Below are positions 32,560-44,911 of a DNA stretch of 64,000 nucleotides, piece by piece; the first letter of the stretch is position 1, and each line of letters starts with the position of its first letter. The stretch is from Xestospongia muta (lineage: Eukaryota; Porifera; Demospongiae; Haplosclerida; Petrosiidae), in assembly GCA_963693285.1 (NCBI GenBank), contig OY848917.1, positions 29,461,245 to 29,525,244 on the forward strand, read 5' to 3'. Under the pieces are notes generated by a model, which was not told the origin of the DNA, made no database searches, and saw nothing but the letters and a program-made list of their open reading frames with translations. Position numbers and translations under genes: made by a program.

Positions 32560-33175
32560 AAGAGGTATTTCAAAGGAAGCTTTAGCATTGATAAAAATGG
32601 GAACGTGAGCTTAAACACATGCATGGAGTATTAAAGAGGCTTGATAATAAGAAGACATTTAATCCTAATGATGTCAAAGCTCTTAAAATCAGGTAGGATT
32701 TTTATTAAATTTTAAAATGATATAAATTAAGAAAAATAGTTATATGATGTTGATAACTTTCTTGGAGTTACTGATTGAATGGAAATAACACTTGAAGAAT
32801 ATTTTAAAATTATAAAAACATAATTCAGAATGGACATATATTCAATAACCTTAATGACATATATTGATGTATTTGATCAACCCTCACTTCACTTTCTGAC
32901 AATGTTAATGAGGTTGTATTTAACTGTAATGATTGTGCCAAAGACGGTTTCATCTCATATGATGAGTGGGTGATCTATATCAGGCTCATCAACTTTGGTA
33001 CATCAGAAGAAATAAAGCAAATGTTTGGTACATTGAATAGCTAGCTATGTTGACAGAAAACTGAGTCTCAAAGAATTCATTGATATTACCAGAGGATTCT
33101 ATCTTAATACTACTGGTGCTGTTACCATTGATAAATTGTTTGATCTGAACCCTAATGAAGTAATTATAATGTGAC
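32560..33175 (+). pseudogene. Broken EF-hand calcium-binding protein gene
   Basis: A plus-strand frame at about 32905-33040 reads CNDCAKDGFISYDEWVIYIR, containing a full 12-residue EF-hand loop: Asp at 1, Asp at 5, Gly at 6, Ile at 8, Glu at 12. It then meets a stop. A different frame continues as YVDRKLSLKEFIDITRGFYL, which looks like the next, degenerate EF-hand, and runs to a stop at about 33175. An upstream open piece (LKRLDNKKTFNPNDVKAL, ~32635-32690) before a donor-like aggtag may be an earlier exon. The pattern recalls sarcoplasmic or calexcitin-type four-EF-hand proteins. The frame break makes it a likely pseudogene, unless the break is a very short intron. Confidence 0.55.
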
Positions 33176-33265
33176 ATGATAAAGTTTATACCTTTTATTC
33201 ATATTAAAAAAGTTGTTGAAATGTCAATTAATAATGTGTAAAAATTCAGACATTGATTGATTCAC

Positions 33266-33310
<45 letters not shown>

Positions 33311-34140
33311 CCAAAGTTACTTTTTGAGTATAATGTTTGAGTTAAAGTTACTCTAAAAATATTTTATTGGTTGATTTAACCAATACAGTGTAGTCATTAA
33401 ACTAAGTTGCATACAAGACACTGAGAAAATCTAAACATCATAGTGCTAATGATGATGTCTATTATGGTTAAGTAACTATATCACTCACTAGCTGCCAAAG
33501 ACGTCTTTTTAAATTAATTAAAAATGACTTGACTGTTGAGAAAAGAGTAGAAAATTCCGTTTTTCTCAAAGAACATAGATCTCTAATAAATTCTAATATA
33601 AGCAGAAAGGTCATTAAATTTCATGGTAACTATATTTATGTATGAGGAAGACTTTGTGGCAGAGCCATTGAGGTGTCTAGGAATTAACAACACTTGTAGT
33701 AATTCTCATATAGTGTGTATTTCAGACAAATTGAGTAATGTAGAACTTGCTAGTTTTCTTATTAAGATTTGATCAAGATAGACAAATGAGGTTTTATATG
33801 TCATCCAAGAAAATTTGGAAGGAAAGCTTGCGTATAAATGGTTGTCTCTTAAACAGGAAGTTTAATAGATCGTTATACTATATATGAAGGGCCATCTGTA
33901 AACTAGTATCACATATATGACGCATTGCACAATAAATGCGTATAAATAAATAATAATAAAGTGCGAATACTACTTCTAGGATATATCAATATGACCTAAT
34001 TATTCACAGCTATATGCAGGTCAATGAATATTTATTTACATATTGTTATTTAGTCCTCCATTGGTTACTTTGTCTGCAATGTGTAAACTTGCCAAAATCA
34101 ATATATTATATATGTATAACGTCAATTTTCGTGAAAAAAT
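33176..34140. other. Gene-poor region with (AT)n
   Basis: (AT)n at about 33267-33309. A plus-strand frame at about 33478-33642 is open (CQRRLFKLIKNDLTVEKRVE...) and then stopped. I do not recognise it; it may be a relic of a gene or transposon. Confidence 0.35.
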
Positions 34141-34201
34141 GTAAGCGCCCACCCCTTTCGAATTTTCGAATAAACTGTAAGGGCCCTGCATGGGCGCTTA
34201 C
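34141..34201. repeat. Hairpin with perfect 11-bp arms
   Basis: gtaagcgccca at 34141-34151 is exactly inverted at 34191-34201 around a GC-containing loop that has further self-complementary words (cgaattttcg, gggccc). It is probably the core of a small foldback element. Confidence 0.55.
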
Positions 34202-34235
34202 TAAGAGAACTACGGTAATAACCTGCTACAACACA

Positions 34236-34675
34236 ATTCCAAGTGGCAGTGGATGGCTGAATACTCAGATGCTTTTCAACAAGCAAAGAATACATTAACT
34301 ACATCTCAGGTATTAGTCCATTATGACCTAATTTCACCTCTTCCACCTGCAGGAGATGCTTCAGCATACGGTATTGGAGCTGTCATCTCTCATATGGTAC
34401 CTGATAGAAGTGAACAACCAATTGCATTTGCCTCAAAGACACTTTCATGAAGTGTGAGAAACTATGTACAATTAGAGAAACAAGCCCTGTTGTTCATTTA
34501 TGGAGTAGAAATGTTCCACCAATACCTCTATGGGTGCAAATCCACTCTGTATTATATACAGATCACAAACCATTTACAGCAATATTTGGAGCTAAAAAAG
34601 AATACCTCCACTAGCAGCAGCACCCCTACAACAATGGATAACTGAAAGGACATTTCAGACTTTATATTTGTCTGG
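34236..34675 (+). mobile_element. Ty3/Gypsy-type retrotransposon relic (RT end and RNase H)
   Basis: The plus-strand frame reads W..AFQQAKNTLTTSQVLVHYD and then GDASAYGIGAVISHMVPD, holding the first RNase H catalytic Asp. It continues as QPIAFASKTLS, a stop, then NYVQLEKQALLFIYGVEMFH with the RNase H Glu, and YLYGCKSTL. The next conserved piece, TDHKPFTAIFGAKK, is in another frame. The order is that of chromovirus-like Ty3/Gypsy RNase H. The stop and frameshift show it is dead. No LTRs, integrase or protease were found nearby. Confidence 0.85.
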
Positions 34676-34833
34676 ATAACCAATACTAAAAATCTATAAA
34701 CAAAACCAAGCTATATATATAATACAACAACCAATTAAAAATACATTTAAGGAGTCCATAGCAACAGTCAATGAGTTAGCTGGAATAGAGTCCTTGACAG
34801 ATCACAATTGGTTGAAGTGAGCAAGGTTGTTTC

Positions 34834-35079
34834 GATCTTCTAACCAGAGATCTCATCAGCAGACACGGCAATACAAGACTTTTTGCCTAAGACTTTCAAC
34901 AATATTATTATTGGAAGTAAATCTACGTAGCTATTATATACGCATAGGCGTGGCTACCTCTGGCTATTTTAACAGTGGGACGCTCTATCTCACTAGCTTA
35001 CTGGAGGGTGAATAATAAATAATCTAGGACTTTACGTGTGTCTGCCGTGTCTGCTGATGAGATCTCCGGTTAGAAGATC
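34834..35079. mobile_element. 246-bp foldback element with 37-bp inverted repeats
   Basis: The left arm 34834-34870 (starts gatcttctaacc) and right arm 35043-35079 are inverted copies with one visible mismatch (a/g). Both contain gagatctcatcagcagacac or its complement. The interior of about 170 bases has no coding support. No clear target duplication is visible. The right arm abuts the minisatellite that follows. Confidence 0.75.
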
Positions 35080-35485
35080 ACACTCCTCCATTGGAAACCT
35101 AGCACATAACTATTGAAGTCACACTCCTCCATTAAAACCCCTAGCACATGACTATTGAAGTCACACTCCTCCAACAGAACCCTAGCACATGACTATTGAA
35201 GTCACACTCCTTCATTGGAACCCCTAGCACATGACTATTGAAGTCACACTCCTCCAACAGAACCTTAGCACATGACTATTGAAGTCACACTCCTCCATTG
35301 AAACCCCTAGCACATGACTATTGAAGTCATGCTCCTCCAACAGAACCCTAGCACATGGCTATTGAAGTCACATCCTCCATTGGAACCCCTTGCACGTGAC
35401 TTTGTCATACTCTTTCAACGGAACCCTAGCACACGACCACTGAAGACGCACTCCTCAATTGAGCCTCTAGCATATGACCTTAAAT
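35080..35485. repeat. ~42-bp minisatellite with alternating unit types
   Basis: Nine to ten copies of cacactcctcca...ctagcacatgactattgaag. Two versions of the middle alternate (ttggaacccc and acagaaccc), so the true period is a dimer of about 83 bases. Later units decay toward 35485. Confidence 0.9.
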
Positions 35486-37339
35486 CACAATTGTCTATTT
35501 CCATGCACATTTGTTGATACATACTCTAAAAATATTTTTGTTGTCTTTCTAGCTAGCAATAATATGTATAGCATACAGTGCATAGGTTAATATGAAATCA
35601 GTAAGGTTAGCAGGGTGTACCCTTATAAACTCTTACACTGTGCCTTCCCTAATATGCATTGTCTTATATCTGATTACATCTTATCAGATAAGACAATACA
35701 TATATAATACATATACAATACATACACATGTTAACACTAGTAGTGGTAATGTTGAATTAAGACATGTCATATCAGTTGGTGCTGCTACCATACATTTGTA
35801 CTTGTGGTTTATTAACAGATTATATTGTTCAGTAATCTATATAATTGAAGTTGAATTGGTGTCATGCTGTTATTTCTTAAATTAAAGTGATTCATATTCA
35901 AGCTAATTAATTAAATTGATACTATGTAACATGTATTATAGCAGTAATTTACATTGAAACCCAATGGCTGTATGCTCTAAGAAGTTGAGGTAATGCTTCA
36001 TACTTTCTTTAATAGTTGTAATTTTTTTCAATTTCATGTATCTCTAGTGTATAAATAATCATAATTAGTTACTTTTTACTACTTATTTGAGTTTTTTATA
36101 CTTTTTAACCAAATGGAAAATTGCACATTTTGTTAATTTAAATGAAGTAGCTATAAACTGAACTTATTGTGAACATCTGATTTTGATTATTTATGTTAAG
36201 AAATAAAACTAAGAGTTGCTATATGTACACTAGTGGATACACGTGTATAAACAAAATATGGATTAATGTACTAATTATATGTATATCTTCTCTTTATTGT
36301 AGAAGATTCATCATTTAGAGGTGGATAATGTCATCAATTTCTTCCAATGGATAGGTATACTTTAATTTCTCAGTTACTTTGACAAATATAATGTAAGTCA
36401 CGTGTACTATTACCATTAACTATTACAACTTACTTAGTCATTACATTCTTTCCACTCTATACAATATTACTATAATAACTAGGTTCATAGATGTATCACA
36501 ATTATACCAAAGTGTTATATGCCTATAATGTCTTGTTTTACAGATTCTATTGATTACACTTCAACTAGCAGGGCCAAATATTTTTAGATTTACGGCCTTT
36601 GGATGTTTCTTTTACATAGCTTTCTTATTGTTGGGTTGACTAGTAATGGGATCCTACCATTATAAGGTATGTACTAACTATTGTATGTCTTGGCAATTTG
36701 TTTAAAAGCTTGTCTGAAAAAATAGTATTTATCATTTCTACTGTGTCTTTGTAACTGCATACTGTTTAAAATATTTATATCTTCCCACTAACAGAAGTAT
36801 TGAAAATCAGAGTTATTATCATCAATTTATCAACTAACTATGAATATAAAAAGCTATATATCCCTATTTCTCATATAAACTGTTACTAGTGTATGTATAT
36901 GTGTTGACAGTAAATATGGTTTGGTGTCAATGTTGACATACGATTAAATCTGGAAATTTATTCAAAGCATAGATAAAATATACAAATATGAAATACATGT
37001 AAATTATGCAAACAATTTTCCACATTTATGGTACAGTACATGGGTAGTAATTTAAATTACATGTTCCTGTACTTTTATAGCAGTGTTAATTGAAGGTAAT
37101 TCAACACTACATGGATATTACATGACACTTTGACGTATTTATTTTAGTTTTGATATCCATCAGTGACATTGTAGTGTCTTCATTCTCTAATCAACGAAGA
37201 CAATAAGTTTAACACTTAGGTCTAAATGGATAAACTGTCAATGTCAGCCTTCATCTTCTCAAAGATATCTCTACTATGCTAAATAATATTGATGATTTTA
37301 TTAATGAGGAATACACTTTCATAGAAATATAGTCCTTTT
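35486..37339. other. Gene-poor AT-rich region
   Basis: Only short open frames without splice or motif support. I see no gene, RNA gene or clear transposon. Confidence 0.4.
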
Positions 37340-37915
37340 ATAAACATATACTAAACTGGCTATAAACATATACTGAACTGGCTATAAATAAACTATAACT
37401 GGCTATACATAACTGTTACTAGCTATACATAACTATAACTGGCTATACATAACTGTAACTGGCTATACATAACTATAACTGGCTATATACATAACTATAA
37501 CTGGCTATACATAACTGTTACTAGCTATACATAACTGTAACTGGCTATACATAACTATAACTGGCTATACATAACTATAACTGGCTATACATAACTGTTA
37601 CTAGCTATACATAACTATAACTGTTACTAGCTATACATAACTGTAACTGGCTATACATAACTATAACTGGCTATACATAACTATAACTGGCTATACATAA
37701 CTGTTACTAGCTATACATAACTATAACTGTTACTAGCTATACATAACTGTAACTGGCTATACATAACTATAACTGGCTATACATAACTGTAACTGGCTAT
37801 ACATAACTGTAACTGGCTATACATAACTGTAACTGGCTATACATAACTGTTACTAACTACTATACATAACTGTTACTAACTTTACATAACTGTTTCAAAT
37901 TATACATACTTGTTC
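37340..37915. repeat. 20-bp minisatellite (ctggctatacataactgtaa)
   Basis: About 27 copies of a 20-base unit with two common variants, ctggctatacataactataa and ctagctatacataactgtta, arranged in recurring blocks. A 10-base expansion (ataactgttact) appears twice in identical context, a sign that multi-unit blocks were copied together. Confidence 0.95.
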
Positions 37916-39187
37916 AGCTAATGTCATATGGTATATTTAGAAATCAGATTGCTTGCTAAATTGAAATATCTAGACAGATATACAAACTAGTTATTGTTCA
38001 AGGCTTTCTTTTAGTAATACATTCATTTCTATGTTAGTTTCATCCAATTAGTTTCTCCATCTATTAGCACATGCAATAAAAATTTGCTCTATTTAGTGCA
38101 CAGTGTTGCTGCCCAACACATTATCTACATTAACTAAAACCACATGCAATAACAAAATATTTAGTACAGGAAATAACTAACTATAACTAACTAAAAGTAC
38201 AAAAAAACAAAAAATAAAACAACATTACTACTATTATTATCTGTATGTCTTTTTATATTCTGTTACATATAACTATCAAAAGTAATAATGAAAATAACTA
38301 GCATATTATAATCATCAATAAGCAGCATAACCATTTGATAAATTTAATATACTATCACAATCATTTATTTTGGGTGTGATTTATGAAAGATTATACTTTC
38401 AAGTAATACTATAGCTCCTGCCACCTCCTAGTTCCCAACATTAATAAAACAAGTCGTATATAAAGTAGTATACATGTAAATCTTAGATCTGTGGGTCATT
38501 TATACTTTTATTATCTGGCTGTATTTGGTTATAGATGCTATATGTAAGTGCTTAAGTGTAAAATGTATAGATATAATCTTTCTCACTAATAATAGTATTA
38601 CTGTGATATCATTGTCTTCAAATAACAAAGGATATACTTTAGTTCAACAAAGTACTTTAAAACATCTTTCATTAGCTTTTATGTGGTCAAAATGCAAGTC
38701 ACATACAATAATGTGATTATGTATGACAAGTAAATTCAAAGGTTTTAAAGTCTAAAACTAAAATGTAAGTTCATTGGTAACTAGAGAATTCAAAAACTGT
38801 CATAAATTACCCATAACTTCAAAAGTGTTCTCTGCATATAAACTATGTTCTCATAATATAAATCACCAGTCCATGTTAACAACAAAATAAAATGGTGTGT
38901 CAAACACACACACACACACAAATAATTGAAAGATATACTTCCTCTAACTGCCAAGAGAATGCTTCAACTTTTATATCATATGCCCTACAGATATAACTGT
39001 AGTTTTTCTTTGGACTGCTATTGCTGCTTCTGGAAGAGTCCTACACACTACTTGCTAAAAAAGCCTATATTATGTACTTTACTTAAGCTATTGTTACCCA
39101 TAGCCTGTTTTTCATAATGTAAAAAGATAATTTTATATATTGTGAACCTGCACAATGAACTAAATCCAAATAGCTTTCATTATATCA
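37916..39187. other. Gene-poor AT-rich region
   Basis: No supported gene. A short (CA)n lies at about 38906-38920. Confidence 0.4.
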
Positions 39188-39825
39188 TCAGTATTTGTGG
39201 CAGTTCTTGTTTAAATGTGTTACAGTATCTAACAATACTAATGTGATGAGTATGGAAAAAGTAGACATTTCTGTTATTTGTGAGGACATTTCACTAGATA
39301 CTGTGTAGACATTCAATACAACAGATGGTCTTACATTAAAGACAAATAACTCTCTATTGTTTAAGTGATTTCGATGACGAAGTGATAACTTCTTAATATA
39401 ACCTCTCAATTAGTCTAGTATGAATACATTAAATGACCTCTACATACAATGGCTGCATAGCAACTACACAATGTCTGTTGTTTGTGTAACATTAAACAAG
39501 ACCATAGCTGCAGGTAGTTCCATATTATTTTGTACACTACAACAACGAACACAATAACAAACAAGTCATATATTAGATAGCTCTTCAGGTAGATTGTGAT
39601 ATCTTTAGAATAACAATTTCTTTTATAATGACTGTACTTACCAAGAACAGCACAGCCCATCTCCTTCATATGATCTTCAGTAAAAGCCATTAGCACTGTT
39701 CCACTAATCTTGTTCTCAATGAATGCTTTAGCAAGGAACTCCATACCAATGGGTTTAAGGAAATGCTCTACAACATCAGCCTCAGCCCACTCTGTAATAG
39801 AAAGAAAAGAATCTAATAATGACAT
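39188..39825 (-). CDS. SAM-domain protein, small or partial gene
   Basis: On the minus strand, exon 39791 (or start ATG 39825) to 39642 encodes a sterile alpha motif. It reads WAEADVVEHFLKPIGMEFLA, then AFIENKISGTVLMAFTEDHM and KEMGCAVLG, the classic SAM pattern of two helices, a G-x-x-L turn and an end helix. A clean donor (TTG|GTAAGT) follows. A phase-compatible acceptor at 39402 continues as GYIKKLSLRHRNHLNN and runs to a stop at 39188. The region just upstream of the Trp reads as an acceptor (ctattacag), so the ATG at 39825 may be an artefact and earlier exons may exist. SAM domains mediate protein-protein or RNA binding; the partner is unknown. The gene sits next to the death-fold locus. 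Confidence 0.6.
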
Positions 39826-41831
39826 ACTGTTGAGATTAGCTCTCTACTAACAAACACACAGTGTAAATATATATATGTATGTATGTATATATATATATGT
39901 ATAATTATGTCATTATATAAACTATGTTTAATATTATAATAAATATAGTAAAGACTCGACTAATGTCTCTATCCAATCAGAGGAAAATTACAAGATGACA
40001 GACAAAGCTAGTCATAGTCAATTTTTTTTTAAATAGTGATCAACAAATCTTTCAGAAAAATCTTTGTCAACAATTGGAAATATACACTTAAACATTTCAT
40101 TAGTAGAATCATAAGAATGGCCATCTTTTCTCCAGTTTCTAACTATGTTTTCATCCACTTTTTCTATTTTATTGAAAATTTAAAAATAAAGTTGTAGTAA
40201 TAAAGTAAAAATTAACCAATTAACACGTTATGTTAATCAAATGACCACATTCTGCAAATCTACAATTAGTGAAATTGTGAATCTGCAAATCTGCAATTTT
40301 GCTGATCTGTTAATCTTCATGTATACCAGTAAATCTGTAAATCTAAAAGTTTGTGATTCTGCAATTCTAGAAATCTGTAAATCCGCAAGTCTACAAAACT
40401 GTGAATCTGTAAATTTGCAATTCTGAAATCTGTAATAAATTACAGTTGTATCTTGTATTAATTTAATTACCTGTAAATAAATGCAAATTCCATGCTGAAA
40501 CAAACCTATTTATTTCCACTGCAGCAGACTTGATAACAACACAGGACATGCAAAAGCTTGTAATTAGACAATACATATTAATGACATTGCTCTCTTGTAA
40601 GGCATATATAAAATTCTTTATAGACGATATTTGACATCGGCATTCACTTTGGAACACACACATTCAACTGTCAAATTCAAATTATACATAATTACGCAAT
40701 AATATTACAGTACCTTATATTTTTGTAAATACCTGAGTATAGATGATGATTGAACATTAGGTGATATTTCTCTCGACGTTTTAAGGATAGTTATTATTTT
40801 CCTTGATGAGTGTAGACTCCATATAAAAAAGAGACTAGTACTAGTTGAACATACATTTAAAAAGTTGCACAGGTTTAATAGACATCTAAGAGAAACATGG
40901 TTTCCTCACTCTGTAGTCATTGTATTTCCTGGTTTTGATATATGTTCTCCTGCTACATTCATTTTTCTTAGCTGCTTACCGTTTAGATGTGCTTCTGTGT
41001 TAGGGAAAGTAAACTTTGTTGAAGGGTGTGTTAAAAAAATTGTACCAAATGAAATAAAACTTCAGTAAATCTTGAATTTAATGATTTTAATTATGAAGCA
41101 ATATCAATATTCTTTTTAAAAAATCAAGTTATGGTCTTACTTGAAATACATATAGTCATATATACTGATTGATTGTATTGAAGACTATCTAAATATTATA
41201 TAAATTAAAACGAATAAATCCACAGGATGTAGACTATTAAAATACAGCAGCATGCTTATGACATGTACATCAAATGTATAACATGGGTAATTAACAAGTA
41301 TTCACTAGTGTATTTGTGTATGTTTACTAAGTCTTATATTTATTATATTATAATGTTACTGTATAATGCAAATATGTCATACATGTGTATAACACGTGTT
41401 TATGGATTGTATGTAATAGTGTATAAAGCAATATATAACAACTTTCAAGCACAGTAGTGATTGAAATCAGTATGAATTAATTCAAGTCGCAGAAATGGTG
41501 AGAGGAATCCTAATCCATTAGTTGCATTGTCACTGATTAGTTGAAGTAGGATTGTGCTACTGGCTACTTTAATACATAATATTACATGTTATTTTATTTA
41601 TGGAGTCCCATTACTGTAATGTTTGTACAACCTATCTATGCCCTGAGTCTTAGGAATTACATTGAGTACTTTGAACTAAATGAATATTCTAAAATTTAAT
41701 TTGCTAAAATTAAAAAGCAAACATTGCAAAATACACATGTATATTTAGTCTTTGTGAGACCACTACTGATGATATTTCAGCAAAATCTAAATGTAAATAA
41801 GAGTAAATAGAATAAAATACATCATCATACT
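39826..41831. other. Intergenic, with an imperfect ~10-bp repeat
   Basis: At about 40250-40440, words such as aatctgcaaatctgtaaat recur every 9-12 bases, giving long open frames on both strands without meaning. A minus-strand open stretch at about 41035-40915 (FTFPNTEAHLNGKQLRKMNV...) ends in a stop and is not recognised. The rest is AT-rich. Confidence 0.4.
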
Positions 41832-44678
41832 TCAGTTCAATTTAGCCATGATTTTATCAGCTAAGTCATTCCGGTAAAATTTTTCTCTTAAAATGTTCAC
41901 AAATTTAGTCAAAATACTAGCATCATGCTTGACACGATCTTTTATTTCGTCAACAATAGTTTCAAGACGCTGCTCATTTGTATCCCTACAGGCTGTATCT
42001 CTTACTCTCCTATAAACACTCTCAGAAATAAATAGTTCTGAATACAGTTTTCTTGATAGAACAATTGGGTCAATAGTTGATTCAACAATAATATCAGTAC
42101 ACTGAACTAGAGCTTTTCTAGCCACATCACATTCAGCTGAAGCACTGTCAGAACCTGTATATACAAAGTGTTGTTAATAGTATAACAATAGTAGAATATG
42201 ACCATGTTAACTATGTACAAAATAAGTTAAAGTAATCATAAGCAATTTAAAACAATAATTGTATGAATATAACAAACAATTATTCATTTTTTAAGTGATG
42301 CCAGTAAAAACATCATAAGCCAAAAGTAATGATATAATGTGGACATCCCTACTTGTAGTGACATTGTTAAAGGCATAAGGCATTGTTTGAGGCAGACGCT
42401 ACCATAAGAAATTAAAAGATATGATCTAATAAAATAAGTGACATGACAACATAGAATTTGAAGTGCTGATGAGGTGCTTAGACCTAATAAAATGATATCA
42501 CAGCACTATATCCAGATATACCACTGACATCAGCAGGTACTGGGCTATGAGATCATATTGAATATCAAAGTGACACCACAGCCTGCTTCAAATGTTATGT
42601 TATCAAGCCGAAAACGTTTTATAGCCCAACCTACATTATACTGTATTGCACATACAATATATCAACCCTTGGGCTTGCTTTATGTCACAGAACACACACT
42701 ATAGTGTATATGCAATAAAGCCTTTACAGTTGGGCTATGACCCATACCTAAAAGCCCTAAGTAACAAGGTTATAAGATGGAAAACTGGGGTAAAAACACA
42801 AATGCAATAATAATTATTATATACACCTATAGACATTTTCAAAATTGTAGGCTTAATCATTTAGCCTTATTATGAGACAATAAAAGGCATGTACAAAGTA
42901 TAAAACTATATTATGATGACACCTTCATAGTACAATATTTCATTGAATAGTAGATCCAGTTAAGATGCTTTCATGATCCAGCTAATGTAAGACATCATGA
43001 AAATTATATTTGTAAGTAAATAATATAAACTTTGAATGAAGAAAATCTTTTAATTTTTTTTGAGGGTTGCTTTTACTTTAATGACATAAGAAAGTTGGGG
43101 AGACCAATTTTAAGGAAATATATAAAATTATTGACAAATGTCAATAATGATTATCTAAATCAAAGCTTTTATTGGTTGTAATGCCATCACTACAAGCTCA
43201 TTATAAACAGTCACATAGCTATGTATACTCACATAATGACTGGATAATGACTATACATATTTGGACCTCAGGCTTGTTTTATTACATTGCACACTGTATC
43301 TATAATACAGCCCTTACAATTGGTTGTAAGCAATACTTTTTAGCCATTAACACTATACACTAACCTTTTAAGAGTTGCTCAGATATAGTTTCTATTTCAT
43401 CTTCATTTAATGGAGATAAGCAAGGTCCTATAATAGAATGAATTATGATGCAGTACAGAATGGTATTATAAGTATATGATACAGTACAAAATTAATGTGG
43501 TGCAAGTATGATGCATGTCAAATAGACATTGGATTTTTTGTAAATTTATATTTAATAAATACAATAGAGACTTTGCAGTTAGGCTATGATCCATACTCAA
43601 AAGCCCTACTTAACACCAACCTTTAAAACATTGCTCAGATATATCTTCTATTTCATCATCAGATAACGGAGGATAAGAAAGTTCCTATAACAGAATGTGA
43701 TATAATATGATGCACAACAAATAGAATTCTTGTATATTTGAACTACCTTATACTTACCAAAGGATTACGTCCAGCAAACACACTGAGTTGACTGCAGCGT
43801 TCCTTTACTGACATGTGACTTGATGATAAGAATGAGGGTGTGAAATAAGAACATCTATTCACTATATGTTTAAGGTGTTCCTTTTGAAGTGGCAACTCAG
43901 CACTGAAAAGTGCTTTAGTCACTGAAGGAGCAATGCAAAAAAAGGATCACTAGTTCCCACAATTTGTTCAATGTCAACCTTCTTGGTGTTACTGTCATCA
44001 CTAACTTCACACTTTGCAAGCACTGATCGAGCAACCTTACTTATTTCATAAAGTGTGCGTTCACTAACAAAAAAACTACGAGCTTTTGCTACATCGCTAG
44101 GAGCAATGAGGTACTCCTCACATTCAAATGCTTGCATGTCTCTCAACCTTAATACAACTTTAATAACATCATTAAAAATTTTGCAGCTTTTCTTGATGTC
44201 AATCATTGATGTAATTTCTGTAACACATTTCTCCATACATTGCAATGACGAGCTAATATTTGGATTTGTAGATCACTATCAGCAATTTTGCCAGCTTTTT
44301 TTTCGCGGGGTAAACAAAAAATGTAGGAAAGGGTAAAAAGAAGAAGGTGAAGAAATCGTGTGAAGAGAAATTGGTTAGGATATGGACACCAGACACACCA
44401 TCCCAACCCATTCTCTATTATAATATTTGGTGGTGGAATACAAATGAGAGATGGAAAAAATGAGAGCTCATCTGATGGTAGAGAAGTTGAAGCTGATATA
44501 TTGGTTTCAAACATTTGCAATGTATTTGATTCTAAAACGTGACAGAACTGAAGACTTCTAAGGAAACCAATTATACTAGTATCTTACAAATCTATGGAAT
44601 TAAGCGCATGCAAAAGCAGTACTTACCAAGCTTTCCTTTCCTTTCGCCGACTCGTATGTGGCTATTGCCCAACCTCAT
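41832..44678 (-). CDS. Putative small CARD-like (death-fold) protein, or alternative 3' end of the ROCO gene
   Basis: The best-supported part is the terminal exon 42154-41832 (107 codons plus stop). It is a helical domain with the look of a CARD/death fold: ALVQCTDIIVESTIDPIVLS, RRVRDTACRD, ILTKFVNILRE, ADKIMAKLN. Exon 43427-43365 (PCLSPLNEDEIETISEQLLK) precedes it in matching phase. A GC-richer stretch with an ATG at 44678 and donor after 44627 (MRLGNSHIRVGERKGKL) also matches that phase. The three join to 438 nt (145 aa). Alternatively these exons are spliced from the ankyrin-ROCO exon through 43684-43621 (ELSYPPLSDDEIEDISEQCF), which is also phase compatible and would swap the death domain for this fold. 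The sequence alone does not decide. Confidence 0.45.
43758..44562 (-). pseudogene. Decayed duplicate of the COR part of the ROCO exon
   Basis: Closely similar to 46079-46960, the 3' half of the large ROCO exon. Compared with that copy it lacks 61 bases (around 44237) and has seven instead of eight A residues in a run near 43936; both changes shift the frame. Similarity begins abruptly at about 44562 within the COR region, so there is no GTPase part. Downstream the similarity continues through the intron and the small YPPLS exon (43684-43621) to about 42920. This is a tandem segmental duplication of about 1.65 kb whose partner is at 45255-46960. Confidence 0.85.
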
Positions 44679-44911
44679 TTCGAGACTCTAGACCGTGCCT
44701 CTATTCGATGAAATACAATAATATTATATTCACAAGCAAACGTCTTGATATGAATATTTAAAAAATCATTTTACACAAATAAATAGCAGCAAGGTATTAT
44801 TAGCATTGTGTCATAATAAAATATAAGTAGCATGACGTGACCAAAAATGTTTTCAGTTTTTGTGTAAGCACAGAATGCAATCATATGGTAACACATATAC
44901 CACTTGTAATG

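Noticed and set aside
40865..41068. Plus-strand frame with VFPGF, reminiscent of the end of a THAP domain
   Set aside because: No zinc-binding Cys/His pattern or other THAP residues; the opposite strand is open as well. Unsupported.
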